A DNA stretch of 64,000 nt, from contig CM034408.1 of NCBI GenBank assembly GCA_019925095.2, forward strand, positions 2,666,001 to 2,730,000, written 5' to 3'. The stretch is from Dendrolimus kikuchii. Lineage: Eukaryota > Arthropoda > Insecta > Lepidoptera > Lasiocampidae. Below the pieces are notes generated by a model that was not told where the DNA came from, did not search any database, and was given only the letters and a program-made list of their open reading frames with translations. Positions 10,837 through 21,402 of this stretch are shown here, in pieces. Made by a program: the position numbers and the translations under genes. The first letter of the stretch is position 1, and each line of letters starts with the position of its first letter.

Positions 10837-11220
10837 TATACATAATAAAACTACGTTTTAACGGTTTGAAGCGCGGTAATTTATTACATACATACATAAC
10901 TTCACGGCAGTCCCCTTGCGGGGTAGGCACGTACAACAGAGCGCCATTTAGGCTTATTCTTACACACCTCACTTGCTTCTTTGACATTCATAACTCTTGT
11001 CATGCACGCTCGTCTGTTCTGAAGGCTCTTGACATCACCTTCTGCTAGTACAGTACTGATAGTACACGCGGTAATTTATTAGATTTTTGTTATTCCGACG
11101 TTTCCGTCGTTCTTTATCTTCCGCGATCACGGCCACTGAAAAGTGGCCGAAATGTCGGAATAACAAACAGCTAATAAATTACTGCGCTTAAAACCGTTAA
11201 AATGTAGTTTTATTAGTATA
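10837..11220. mobile_element. long-armed MITE, interrupted by RTE-A
   Basis: The left arm (10837-10886, with AATAAAACTACGTTTTAACG) and right arm (11171-11220) are near-perfect reverse complements of about 45-50 bases. Inside is a second inverted pair, ATTCCGACGTTT / AAATGTCGGAAT. Without the RTE-A insertion the element would be about 190 bases. It has no coding capacity. The superfamily is not assigned. Confidence 0.75.
10887..11066 (-). mobile_element. RTE-A LINE, 5' truncated, in a MITE arm
   Basis: CATACATACATAACTTCACG marks the 3' end on the minus strand. The copy keeps only the last roughly 150 bases of the ORF. It is flanked by a perfect 15-bp target duplication, CGCGGTAATTTATTA, at 10872-10886 and 11067-11081. 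These bases are MITE sequence, so the MITE is older. Confidence 0.9.
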
Positions 11221-11580
11221 TTTTACTAAACTATAATTGTGATTTTGTTTACGTACGGACTATTTGCTGAATCATGGCCTTAAATTCGTCCCAAGGGTAT
11301 TTTGGTTTACGGCCTCGTGGTCTAAATACTATTTAAATATATAAAGGCATTATATCATGTTAACATATACGAGTAACGGAAATATAAACGACACACGATC
11401 GTAATTGTTGATTTATTACTTCCAAAACAGAATTTGGTAATATGAAATTATTTATTTTATTTGTTGGATCTGGTTTATTGTAAGGATAGAACCCGTTATA
11501 AGAAAAACAATATGTCTGTGTAATTTTAAAAGAAATAACTTTTTGTATAACGAAGTAAAAGAATTTTGAGCTAGACGTGC
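11221..11580. other. no feature recognised
   Basis: AT-rich spacer with nothing I can name. Confidence 0.4.
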
Positions 11581-11584
11581 TAGT

Positions 11585-11915
11585 GAATTTTTTATTTTTT
11601 ATTTTATGGCTTGGCAGCTAGGCCTTTAAGCCAGATCTTAGATTAAATGTAGTTTCTTCATTTTCTTAAACCTATGTGTAGCACAGCTGAACTGTAGGTT
11701 ATCAGCTAGTAGCATTCAACGGAGTTCTTGTGACAACTCAAAAGGCCACATTTGACTTTACATTTCATATTTCTCACAAAACACATAATTACTACTCAAA
11801 AACTATCAATATCCTACAACTATTGTTCATTTTAGAGTAATTTTTCCCAATTTTTAGAAAATAAAACTGCACAGCACAACATCTCCTTTCAGCTCCCGCC
11901 AAAAACTCGTTATAA
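11585..11915 (-). mobile_element. repeat C, near full length
   Basis: Reads on the minus strand from TTTTTGGCGGGAGCTGAAAG (about 11900) to GGCCTAGCTGCCAAGCCATA and an A/T-rich tail (about 11585-11600). Other copies lie at 30190, 34520, 53172 and 54652. One of these carries a 13-bp flanking duplication, which suggests retroposition. It has no coding sequence. Confidence 0.75.
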
Positions 11916-12027
11916 ATAACACAAGGCGATGCGGTGTAGATAAAAAAGGAACTAAACCTAATTTTTAATTTATATGTACCTATGACATTCAAAACTTTTT
12001 TTAAATTCTGTGTAAATTTTCTTTAAA

Positions 12028-12350
12028 GTTTTTTTTTTATATATTGCAGGAGATCAGCAGACAGGCAGACGGGCCACTTGATGGAAAGCGGTTACCATCG
12101 CCTATGGTCATTTGCAACACCAAAGTTGCTACAAATGCGCTGCTGCTCTCTTAAGGGAGACTGGAACCTGGTCACTAATGCCGGAACACAACTCAAGGTT
12201 GTTGTGGCGACATATTTTAGACCAAGGGTGGTAGCCATCCAGTCGGGAAAATGCCCTACCATCTGGCTGTGGGTTGTTAAGTCTCCTCTTACGACAGGCC
12301 GCCCGGCCGCAGGAAATTGTATTCTTTCTCCGTTCCTGTACGGATAAAAG
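12028..12350 (-). mobile_element. SINE-A, full length
   Basis: Full-length reference copy. On the minus strand the family begins TTATCCGTGCAGGAACGG, continues through GCGGCCGGGCGGCCTGTCGT and CCAGGTGGTAGGGCATTTGC, and ends GCTGATCTCCTGCAATA plus poly(A). There is no convincing tRNA-like head. The 3' half resembles CR1/Zenon LINE tails and Metulj-type SINEs of butterflies, from memory. AAAGTTT at 12025-12031 and 12347-12353 is a possible target duplication. The overlapping 60-140-codon frames found in every copy arise from GC-rich consensus sequence and are not genes. Confidence 0.9.
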
Positions 12351-12353
12351 TTT

Positions 12354-13277
12354 ATTAATTAATTTATATTTGCATTAGTTGTTTATTGCATTATTTATTT
12401 ACATTTGCATTGTTAAGTAGTTACTTACAGAATCTAGCTTGTTAAAGCCTTATTATCGTTTGGACAGACATTTTTCAATCCCATAATTTTAATAAGTTAT
12501 CTATTTAAATGAATACAAGTGTAAATTATTTTTGTTCATGGCAAATTGTCAATACTAATATTCTTTTTCCATAATTTGACGGACATCATACTACAATTAT
12601 TTTTACATAATAATACTGGCCACTTCTGCGTTTATCAAATATCACGCCCATTGATGCAGAGCACCTTCTCATCACGACAAGTGGAACAGATTTACCACCA
12701 ATCCTCAAAAGCACGACCGGATGTCTACCTATCTATATCCGACGTAACTCGTGACGTCACGGTTTTCATTGCTTAGCAAGAAGACTTCAATAACGTGTCG
12801 ATCGCAAATAGATAAATTAACTCACGTGCCAGAAAAATATGCACACGCGTTGAGTTATTCCCGTAACAAATTGATTGATTGGAATGAAAATATTTGTTAA
12901 AAATAACTCACTTGAATTTACCAGATGCCTAATTGTAGCGTGGTATCATGGGATTATCTTGTATCGATGGAGTGGGGTAAATACGTGCGAAAGTTTTGTT
13001 CCACGATAGAGCTTGTTGTATATTTACGGGAATGTTGGCAACACCAACGTAAGATAATATTATTTTTGAACTTGCAACACTGTCGTTGCTTTTTGTTTCG
13101 TCTTCCATTTTGGTTGTAGCCGAGTGCACATGTTTTACATTTAAATTATATTCAGTTATAAGTTTCCACCACTAAGTGTTTAAGTTCTATACCTACAACG
13201 ACCAGGGCATCGCGCACACCATCAGCGTAAAATAAATATTATACGCTGTTATTTTACTTGTTATCTTACCTATAAAC
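12354..13277. other. no feature recognised
   Basis: The 76-codon frame at 12546-12776 and the pair of frames around 12925-13129 have no family motif. MPNCSV at 12925 looks superficially like a THAP start but lacks the second cysteine. Confidence 0.4.
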
Positions 13278-13594
13278 TTATCCGTGCAGGAACGTAGAAA
13301 GAATACAATTTCCTGCGGCCGGGCGGCCTGTCGTAAGAGGCGACTTAATAACCCACAGCCAGGTGGTAGGGCATTTGCCCGACTGAATGGCTACCACCCC
13401 TGGTCAAGAGCATGCCGCCATAACAACCTTGAGTTGTGTTCCGGCATTAGTGACCAGGTTTCAGTTTCCCTTAAGAGAGCAGCAGCGCATTTGTAGCAAC
13501 TTTGGTGTTGCAAATGTCCATAGGCGATGGTAACTGCTTTCCATCAAGTGGGCCGTCTGCCTGTCTGCTGATCTCCTGCAATAAAAAAAAAAAA
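13278..13594 (+). mobile_element. SINE-A, full length
   Basis: Runs from TATCCGTGCAGGAACG to CTCCTGCAAT plus a 14-base A-run. It belongs to the variant with GCATGCCGCC (reverse of GGCGGCATGC). Its poly(A) abuts repeat I, so it probably inserted at that repeat's left edge. Confidence 0.9.
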
Positions 13595-13712
13595 AAACTA
13601 TTTAGTCGAATATTTTGGGTACCACCTACGTTAATCATTCAAATTTCGTTTATCTGTGCTCCTCTTAGGTACACAACAGGTAATACAGGTTTATAAGTGA
13701 AAAAAAAAAGAT
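13595..13712. repeat. repeat I, about 118 bp
   Basis: Nearly identical to 33438-33557: TTTAGTCGAATATTTTG, ACCTACGTTAATCATTCAAA, TCTGTGCTCCTCTTAG and TTTATAAGTGAAAAAAAA occur in the same order. No inverted ends or coding potential. The type is unknown. Confidence 0.7.
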
Positions 13713-14443
13713 ATTAATTGATTAGGATCTGATTCTGATCCTCTTACTTAAGAGATGGCTAATCGTTTCTTAACGAGATAGGAATTAAGAGTTGATAAAC
13801 AACTAATTAACAAAAACAGACTGCAATCCACTCAATTAACAGACATAAATTTTACTTTTTTTTCTAGGATTGTACGGTAATTATAGATAATATGTCAAGT
13901 GCCGAGTTATTTTATATAAAATACAATATCAAAAATGTAAAAATAAAATATTAGAATAATAAAGTTTATCAAAGTATATATTATGTATTGTCAAATTTAC
14001 TTTAGAAGTTGGCCATCAAGAACATTTTTAACCTAGTAATAGTATTTCCCAAATATCACTTGTAGCCTCTTTTTAATCAAATCTATGTTATCATCCTTAA
14101 AGATCTGGGTACTTTATTAAATATCACTGGCTTCATGCAGAATACACTTTTCCCTATTAAAGCGGCTCTACGGGAGGCATAGAAAGCTTGTTATTATCGC
14201 GTCTATTGCGACTTGCTATGTCGGAAAATTTACTAAACAAATGCGGAATCGCTTTTACAAACAGTGCTACTTCAAGAATATACAGACAGGATAAAGACAA
14301 TATTTTATATTAAAAAAAAATGTTATAAATGTTAAAACACCAAAAAGCGTTACATTTTTACTGAGCATTCTAATTCCTATCCTAGTACATCTCAAAGTTG
14401 ACTACTTTTTTCAACAGTAAGAGTATTATGTGATTTAGCAGCT
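13713..14443. other. no feature recognised
   Basis: AT-rich sequence without a shared repeat or coding signal. Confidence 0.4.
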
Positions 14444-14445
14444 TC

Positions 14446-14754
14446 TTTTTTTTTATTGCAGGAGTTCAGCAGACAGGCCACTGAATGGAAAGCGGTTACC
14501 ATCGCTTATGGACATTTGCAACACCAAAGGTGCTACAAATGCGCTGCTGCTCTCTTAAGGGTGTCTGGAATCTGGTCACTAATGCCGGAACACAACTCAA
14601 AGTTGTTATTGCGGCATGCTCTAGACCAGGGGTGGTAGCCATCCAGTCGGGCAAATGCCCTACCACCTGGCTGTGGGTTGTTTAGTCGCCTCTTACGACA
14701 GGCCGCTTGGCCGCAGGAAATTGTATTCTTTCTCCGTTCCTGCACGGATAAAAC
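14446..14754 (-). mobile_element. SINE-A, full length
   Basis: Complete, with T-run at 14446-14455 and head CCTGCACGGATAAAA at the right edge. It belongs to the GCGGCATGCTCTAGACC subgroup. A short stretch after CAGACAGGC is deleted. Confidence 0.9.
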
Positions 14755-15885
14755 GGATTTCTTACTGTATACTGATAAAGGCAATTAGTTTTTCTATTTA
14801 AACACGATTAATTTTTGTCAATGGAATATTTATAATCAAATCATGTATGATAAGCGAGGTGCCAGGCACATCATCATCAATCACTGATACAAGGAGGTAT
14901 ATTGTTAATGACATACAACGTACTTTATGGTTATTGTAAACTTTTACATCATCTAACGTCGGCGCTTCGTCTCGGGTGTATTTTTAATCATTATCTTGTT
15001 GGTACAGATTCTACAGATGTTTGCTTTACAAGTGTGTGTGTCTGTTGATGACTTTATCGTAGCTTTTGAGTGACATCATCCAGACTGCGTTATTGAAGAT
15101 TACTGCTTTTGTATTGAGTGTTCAAGTATGAACAATCTTCTTTATTAATCGACTGATAGCTATTGTATATTATTAATCTTAGTTTGTTGCGTTTTTGTGT
15201 GTATTTTGCCATACATCCGGTTTTTTCTTTTCTGTTGTTTCGGTTTCTTTTACGTGCATATTTTTTTTATTTTAATTTTAATAAAATACTTACCCTACTT
15301 TATATTCTATAATATACATTTTAAATTAATTCCACAAAGTAGAATCAGGATTCTAATATTTTTTTAATTCATTACAATTTGCTACTTTCTATATTGAACA
15401 ACCAATATCCTGGTTACAGGTTCAAAATGGCTTTAATTTCAGAGCAAGCAGCAGGTAATTTTGCAGAACTTTTCGTTGTATAGTTAGTAAATGTAGGGAG
15501 AGATCACTATTAAGACTTAGAGGCGAATTACTTGCAACCTTTTGACATTAACAAAAGTATAACTGAGAAAGATCGTAATGATTTTATAAAATTCAACAAG
15601 CTTACTTGCACAGAAGTAAATTGATCAAACCTTCGGTTACGTAGTGTATGATAGACACTCGTAATTTTTGTTTCTTCCGTGATTTGACTACAACATTGTG
15701 TAGCGACTTATTGAATACAACTTCTTGATAAATTTCATCCATAAATACAAGAAAGACAGGCGACAGACAGGACAATAATACAAGAGCTCTGCTTTTACCA
15801 AAATGTCAATAGAATCCTAGAAATATGTGATGTGATAGAATAAATATCCTATTTAAATCCGCTATAAACGTTATTTTGTAAAAAC
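14755..15885. other. no feature recognised
   Basis: AT-rich; only a weak trace of the TTTTACCAAAATGTC repeat phrase near 15793. Confidence 0.4.
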
Positions 15886-15898
15886 GTAAGCCTTATGT

Positions 15899-16224
15899 AA
15901 CTTCACGCCAGACCCCTTGCGGGGTAGGCACGAACAACAGAGCGCCATTCAGGCTTATTCTTACACACCTCACTTGCTTCTTTGACATTCATAACTCTCG
16001 TTATGCACGCTCGTCTATTGTTAAGGCTCCTGACATCACATTCTGCTAGTACACGATCAATTTGATCATGGAAGGTGTGTCGTGGCCTTCCACTACTTCT
16101 GCATCCATCCACTTTTGCATTGTATATCTGTTTAGTCATTCTTTCAGCAGGCATTCTTTCCACGTGCCCGAACCACCGCAGCATTCCATTCCTTACCTTC
16201 ACCCCGACACTCTCTTATGTCCCT
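15899..16224 (-). mobile_element. RTE-A LINE, 5' truncated
   Basis: An open minus-strand frame from about 16202 to 15903 encodes the RTE-A C-terminus (core IYNAKVDGCRSSGRPRHTF, end PARGLA). It is flanked by a 13-bp duplication, GTAAGCCTTATGT, at 15886-15898 and 16225-16237. A few extra bases sit at the 5' junction. Confidence 0.9.
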
Positions 16225-16244
16225 GTAAGCCTTATGTCCTTGTT

Positions 16245-16520
16245 CTATCTGGGATAATGTTAGTATTAGTGACTGTATCACACTGACTACTAACGATTTA
16301 ATGCGCTTTTGTGTTGCAATTTATTATTTTACTTTTGTGTTGTTATTAATCGTTAATGACGTTAAGCATTGACAGATAACGTGTGTCCCTACCTTTTATA
16401 TACACTAATGTAGCTAATCATTAAGGACGTCATTTTTAACGCTATAAACATATATAGATATATTTGGTCACAGTCACTAACTATGACATTATAATACATA
16501 AAGCAGGCGCATTAGGAATA
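16245..16520. mobile_element. repeat J, MITE-like
   Basis: ATCTGGGATAATGTTAGTA at the left is echoed in reverse complement by TCACTAACTATGACATTATA around 16475-16495. Related sequence occurs at 20895-21052 and in inverted form at 22555-22600. The shared interior includes GTTATTAAYYGTTAATGAC. Non-coding. Confidence 0.5.
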
Positions 16521-16569
16521 AATTTTGAAGTGATATTTTAATTTAAATATTCACTTTATTAAAAGTAAC

Positions 16570-16824
16570 AAGTGAGCTACTTTAAAAATTCCGTTGACGC
16601 GACCACAGTGTCGGACACAGGTGGGTGAACACCTGCCAGGAATATAGGGTAGGAAGGCTGCGTTTACACGGCAGGTGAACACCCCTGCACTATACCGTGG
16701 CTGGGGAACCGGTGTTACCTAGTAACGGTGTTATGACCTCAGAGGGACTAAAGCGGTTTAGAGAATAGCTTAAAACTCTTTCTAAACCGCTGTACTGATT
16801 TTTGATGAAATTGCGTATTTGAGT
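16570..16824. other. GC-richer unassigned segment
   Basis: Contains a hairpin AGCGGTTTAGA...TTCTAAACCGCT at about 16752-16795 and two copies of GGTGAACACC. No family recognised. Confidence 0.35.
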
Positions 16825-17097
16825 GAATCCCGGGATGGCTTAGATTCACAATTGGACTCGGGAACCAGAGTTGAAATCGGGTTCCAAGATGGCTTAGATT
16901 CACAATTGGAGTCGGTAGATGGCGTTAAAATCGGGTTCCACGATGGTTTAGTTTCACAATTAGAATCGGTAGCTGGAGTTGAAATAGGGTTCCAAGATGG
17001 TTTAGATTCACAATTGGACTCGGTAGCTGGAGTTGAAATCGATTTCCAAGATGGTTTAGATTCAGAATTGGACTCTGTAGCTGGAGTTGAAATCGAT
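16825..17097. repeat. 54-bp minisatellite, left block, 5 units
   Basis: Units anchored on GATGGYTTAGATTCACAATT start at 16834, 16888, 16942, 16996 and 17050, exactly 54 bases apart. The unit matches a single-copy module of the Helitron-K elements (CCCGGGATGGTTTAGATTC ... ACCCGGTAGGTGGCGCTGC). Because 54 is a multiple of three, both strands stay open, giving false ORFs of 124 and 166 codons. Confidence 0.92.
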
Positions 17098-17355
17098 TTG
17101 CATGACATGACGGCCTCTGTGGTTGAGTGGGCTAAGCCTTTGCCGGCGTACCTCACTGCAACGCAGAGGTTCCGGGTTCGATTCCTGGTATAGTAAATTT
17201 CGGAAAACGTATTTTCTCCGTTATTTACTATGGCCTGGGTGTCTGGGATCGGCCCCAGAGTAGTCCGTTGTATATTACCCATAACACAAGCGTAACTTGC
17301 TTAATTTGGGGATATACAATGTGTGTGTTTGTCTGCCGATTATTATTATTATTAT
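17098..17355 (+). mobile_element. tRNA-headed SINE-2 inside the minisatellite
   Basis: A tRNA-like head with A-box-like TGGTTGAGTGGGC (about 17120) and B box GGGTTCGATTCC (17174-17185) is followed by a non-tRNA body and a (TTA)n tail at 17340-17355. Minisatellite units continue on both sides. A shorter reverse copy lies at 55339-55472. An exact target duplication cannot be resolved beyond ATTT. Confidence 0.8.
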
Positions 17356-17515
17356 TTCCAAGATGGTTTAGATTCACAATTGGACTCGGTAGCTGGCTTT
17401 GAAATCGATTTCCAAGATGGTTTAGATTCACAATTGGACTCGGTAGCTGGCGTTGAAATCGGGTTCCAAGATGGTTTAGATTCACAATTGGACCCGATAG
17501 GTAGTATAGAATTTG
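17356..17515. repeat. 54-bp minisatellite, right block, 3 units
   Basis: Anchors at 17362, 17416 and 17470 keep the 54-base spacing. Together with the left block there are eight units. Confidence 0.92.
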
Positions 17516-17525
17516 GGTGATTTTT

Positions 17526-17645
17526 ACAAGGTAGCGCAACGTCGTTGTAGTTAAAGCTAGATCCGCTAATCCGCCTTGGACAAGCGTGGCGAGTATACTA
17601 TCCGTTCCCCCCAAATATGGGGAGGAATGGGCCCACTGTGTTATG
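17526..17645 (+). mobile_element. SINE-1 3' fragment
   Basis: CCGCCTTGGACAAGCGTGGC and a following CCGTTCCCC...GGGGAGGAATGGGCCCA match the SINE-1 body at 590-670. The head is missing. Confidence 0.6.
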
Positions 17646-18082
17646 TATGTGTGTTATGGAGTGTTATTTATTCCATTTGAAGTCGACCTCTTCATAAAAG
17701 CCCAAATTATTACAACGAATTAAGGATCGATTTTGATGTACCTAAATACAATTCTAAATTGAAGACAAAGTAAATTACATATGTTATGTAAATCATTTGC
17801 GCAATTCCTTTGTTAAAACCAATGCGCATACGCAAAGTACATACCAAACGCGACATTAAATTATATATTAAAACTGTTTATATACGTTGTGGTTTGTCGT
17901 GGTACCTTAATTAACAAGCGATTGTCAAATTGTACATTTTTTTCGAAAAATGGTTATTGACATTGTACAGAATCTTTGTAATTTTGGAATTTGATTTTGA
18001 ATGTATGAACGCAAAAAAATAAACACTGAGAACAAACATCAAAAGGTATTTAAAATATTTAACTCTGAACGAGTCTGCGACG
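17646..18082. other. no feature recognised
   Basis: AT-rich; nothing recognised. Confidence 0.4.
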
Positions 18083-18312
18083 TTTTTATCTGTGCAGGAA
18101 CGGAGAAAGAAAGAAGCGGCCTGTCGTAAGAGGCGACTAAATAACCAACAGCCAGGTCGTAGGGTATGCCGCCATAACAACCTTGTGTTGTGTTCCGGCA
18201 TTAGTGACTAGGTTCCACTCTCCCTTAAGAGAAATGTCCGTATGCGATTGTAACCGCTTTCCATCAAGTGGGCCTTCTGCCTGTCTGCTGAACTCCTGCA
18301 ATAAGAAAAAAA
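18083..18312 (+). mobile_element. SINE-A with internal deletions
   Basis: The head and poly(A) end are present. A gap near 18112 removes the TACAATTTCCTGCGG region, and further gaps fall around 18163 (GGTCGTAGGGTATGCC) and 18232 (GAGAAATGTCC). Shorter than a standard copy. Confidence 0.85.
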
Positions 18313-18639
18313 TACGACTCGACGTTGAATAAAAATCTCTATGGAACCGAAAAAATCTTTTAAATGTCAGATAATTCGTTCATCCTCTCAAGTTTTCAAT
18401 TCAATACAGCTGTGGCTTAATACTTAAGTATTATTAATAATTCTCAGAGCATCTGTGGTACTAATGCTTAGCTGGGTTTGTTATTTAAATGGTAAGACAA
18501 CCGTTCGGTGGGTCCATTGTTCTCTATTTCAATACGCATTCAAGCTTTCATATGAACAAAGAGCTATTTTAGAGAAATCTAAAGCGGAAAAAAATTATTA
18601 TGACCAGATTTCTGTTGTTCTATTTATAAAAGTAGTGTG
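18313..18639. other. no feature recognised
   Basis: AT-rich. The 61-codon frame at 18455-18640 has no motif I can name. Confidence 0.35.
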
Positions 18640-19230
18640 ATCCATGGAAAGAACCCATCAACTTTACGTTTTACTTTTTTATTTGATGACGCAGGGTAAT
18701 GTCTCGACACACACACGGGCCATGGATACAGGGGCAGGCCAACTGCAGCGCCTAAGTGCCGCTTGCACATGTGCTCTCGGTGGTTTTCTTCCTCTTAATA
18801 ATTTGAGACAGCGTGGAGGTTGGGGTCTCGAGGAAAACCTCTTTACCCCGGCTTCTACTCGACGGGCAGCTACATTAGAGCCTTCCTAACGGTGGTCTCT
18901 CAACGGCTCTCGTTGGCCAGTCTGCGGCATCCGATGGCCTTCGGGAGCTTTGCGTTAACTTCGTCTGGGGCTTAGTTGGCCATTCATTGGCGTTCGGTGG
19001 CCAGGTCGGGCTTCTAGTGGCCTGTGGTCTTCGCAACCTTGTAACAACACCCTGATCAGACGAGCGTATGAGATTGCGGGGGGTTGCACCTGTGCGTGTG
19101 GGACTCGTATGGTTTCGATATCTCTGCCAATGAAGAGGTACCTAGCTGCGTGCCTAAGAGAGAAAACACTTAGTAAGAACGCCACGGGATCCGGAAGAAG
19201 GGACGAAGTAGTCGCGTGGAAAACTAGTAC
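18640..19230. other. GC-rich island of unknown nature
   Basis: Clearly GC-richer than its surroundings, with short imperfect TTGGCC/GGTGGCC repeats (18910-19030). Small frames on both strands encode nothing I recognise. It directly precedes a LINE tail and may be part of a degenerate LINE. Confidence 0.35.
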
Positions 19231-19234
19231 TTAC

Positions 19235-19918
19235 TAAATTTCATAGATATAGGTCCAGTTATTACCGAGAAAAATCAGCGTCACATGCAAATTGATATAC
19301 GCTTCTTCAATAAGATTCCGAGTGAAATGTTAGATCTGCCTTTCACTAAATTTAAAACTAAATTAAAAAGTATCTTGCTAAAAAGGGGATACTACACTAT
19401 TGAAGAATACTGAAATGACAAAAATTCATTTACATAGCAGCTCGCTCCAACCTCTTATACTAAATTTTGTATAAGGTTTTTTTTTAATCTTGCCATGCTT
19501 GTAAGGAATTTGTGGAGACATATTGCAGCATAACATTTTAGCACGTCATGTCATTATTATAACTGTAACGTTATTTTTCTTTCCTTTTCTTGTCTTGGTC
19601 TTATTGAGTATGCATTGTTTGCTACAACTCCATTAATTCTTCAAAAAGTGATTCTGTAACATACTTCTGTACAAAACTTATAAAAAATAATAATTTGAGA
19701 TATAAATAGAATGTGAAATATAAAGAAAAACAATATTTAGCTAGACGTGTTGCTGGGGAATTTCTTGCCGCTTCTTCTTTACAGCATCAACACGTTGCGA
19801 AGCGGTGTACATAGAATAGGAAGTAAAAATTAAATTTTACTTACATGTATGACCTTCAAAAAGTGTTCTCCAGTGGAACTTATTTTGAATAAAAACTTTT
19901 GAATTTGAATTTGAAAAT
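19235..19918 (+). mobile_element. LINE-N C-terminus and 3' UTR
   Basis: Codons 19297-19413 read IRFFNKIPSEMLDLP..., ...SILLKRGYYTIEEY and stop. This is the C-terminal end typical of a Jockey/CR1-type LINE protein. The 3' UTR contains CAGCTCGCTCC, ACGTGTTGCTGG and TTGCGAAGCGGTGTACATA. It ends in CCAGTGGAACTTATTTTG and AATAAAAACTTTTGAATTTG. A second copy at 42955-44458 is split by a Helitron-like element. Confidence 0.8.
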
Positions 19919-19920
19919 AT

Positions 19921-20255
19921 CGGTGGATGAATATGGCGTTTTCATAAGCATTTCGCTTTTGCCAAAATATCTACGGAACCCTAATAAGCATCTTTGATCG
20001 AAAGCAATTTGCGTTCTGTTGCTATATTATCTCACATTCGCCACTTTCTTTTAACTTTCCAATTCCATTTTTATAAAGCAATTAAATCCAATTATCTATG
20101 TCGGCACCGGTTCATTTTACGCAGCTTGTTTATTAGCATATTAATAATTTTTAGTCTCATAATTTAGAAAAGAAGGAAAGAAAATATTTATTGCCGAGAA
20201 TTAATGCACATTAAATTAAAAAACGTTACACTAACAGGAATTACATACAAAACAT
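19921..20255. other. no feature recognised
   Basis: Only the degenerate TTTTGCCAAAATATCTACGG phrase (19964-19983) is shared with other sites. Confidence 0.35.
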
Positions 20256-20396
20256 TATATAGATAGATAGATAACACTTTATTGTACACCATTACAGAAA
20301 ACTTACGAACTAGTATTAGTCTAGTTGGGTACAAAGGGCGGTCTTGTCGCTAAAAAGCGATCTCTTCCAGACAACCCGTGGCAAGGATATTGCTGA
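20256..20396 (-). mobile_element. LINE-F 3' tail
   Basis: On the minus strand it reads GTCTGGAAGAGATCGCTTTT, GCGACAAGACCGCC and GTACAATAAAGTG, then (TATC)n, matching 37909-38031 and 58650-58790. The (ATAG)n at 20256-20270 is the 3' tail. Confidence 0.75.
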
Positions 20397-20894
20397 TTCG
20401 GAGTGGTGGTATACATATAATTATTGTACGATTACTTACATTTTAATAATAAATATATAACTATACTATATATATTGAGTTATAAAAAAAAAATAACTGT
20501 TCAGAAAAATGAACACAACATTCACGGCAATGAGTCTGGTAACCTAGCATTATTCTGTGTCAAAAACTAACACAGCGCTGATTTTAAGTTCCAGCCTCCA
20601 TTAAACATAAGTTCTTAGGTTCTGTTGTTTACCCGCAAATTCATCCCCGTTGTGCAAATAGCATAGCTCGTCGTACGGGTAGGATGACACGTATCTAGAT
20701 ATACTAAGTAGAGTAAGATAAAGCACAAAGTTCCGTTGTATCTTGATACTTGTTATATTAGTAATACGACTCTGCAAAAGTGACCGCTTTAGGCCTTCCT
20801 CAACGTCAAAATTTTGAGGGTGTCTGGACAAAACTGACCCCAGAAATACATAAGAATAGATGATGTGCCTGGCCAGTGTTAATTATAGTCTTTT

Positions 20895-21052
20895 AGCTAC
20901 TGCTATATCTGAGATAATGTTAGTAGTATTTGTGACCGTTTCACGCAGATGTAGCGATGGGTTTAATGCGTCATTTGTGATGCGATATTTGTTATTAACT
21001 GTTAATGACATTAAACATTGACAGTTAACATACGTTAACTGTCAATGTTTAA
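20895..21052. repeat. repeat J fragment ending in a perfect palindrome
   Basis: GATAATGTTAGTA and GTTATTAACTGTTAATGACA match repeat J at 16245-16390. It ends in a 19-bp perfect inverted repeat (21011-21029 and 21034-21052, loop ATAC; core TTGACAGTTAAC). Confidence 0.6.
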
Positions 21053-21112
21053 ACAGAATGGGCCAAAAAAATCGTCACTATTTTTATTTCTTTTTTATAT
21101 ATCGAAAAATTT

Positions 21113-21402
21113 CATCCGTGCAGGAAGGGAGAAGGAATACAATTTCCTGCGGCCGGGCGGCCTGTCGTAAGAGGCGACAAAACAACCCACAGCTAGGTGG
21201 TAGGGCATTTGCCCGACTGGATGGCTACCACACCATGTCTAGAGTATGCGGCCTTAACAACCTTGAGTTGTATTCCGGCATTAGTGACCAGGTTCCAGTC
21301 TTGCTTAAGAGAGCAGCAGCGCATTTGTAGCACTTTTGGTGTTGCAAATGGCCATAGGCGATAGTAACCGCTTTCAATCAAATGGGCCGTCTGCCTGTGA
21401 TT
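21113..21402 (+). mobile_element. SINE-A, 3' truncated
   Basis: Starts CATCCGTGCAGGAAGGG and stops at GGGCCGTCTGCCTGT, losing the last roughly 20 bases and the poly(A). A 3' loss is unusual for a retroposon and points to a later deletion. Confidence 0.85.

Noticed and set aside
12078..12347. Recurrent 60-140-codon ORFs (for example those containing LWSFATPKLLQMRCCSLK) suggesting a gene family
   Set aside because: They coincide with SINE-A copies on either strand, are broken differently in each copy and have poly(A) tails. They are repeat consensus and not protein.
12925..13119. Second THAP protein starting MPNCSV
   Set aside because: The CX4C spacing and later CxxH are missing, and no splice-linked exon restores them.
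16782..17282. 166-codon minus-strand ORF and 124-codon plus-strand ORF with repeated motifs
   Set aside because: Both are produced by a 54-bp tandem repeat whose period is a multiple of three, with a SINE inside. No start context or domain supports a gene.
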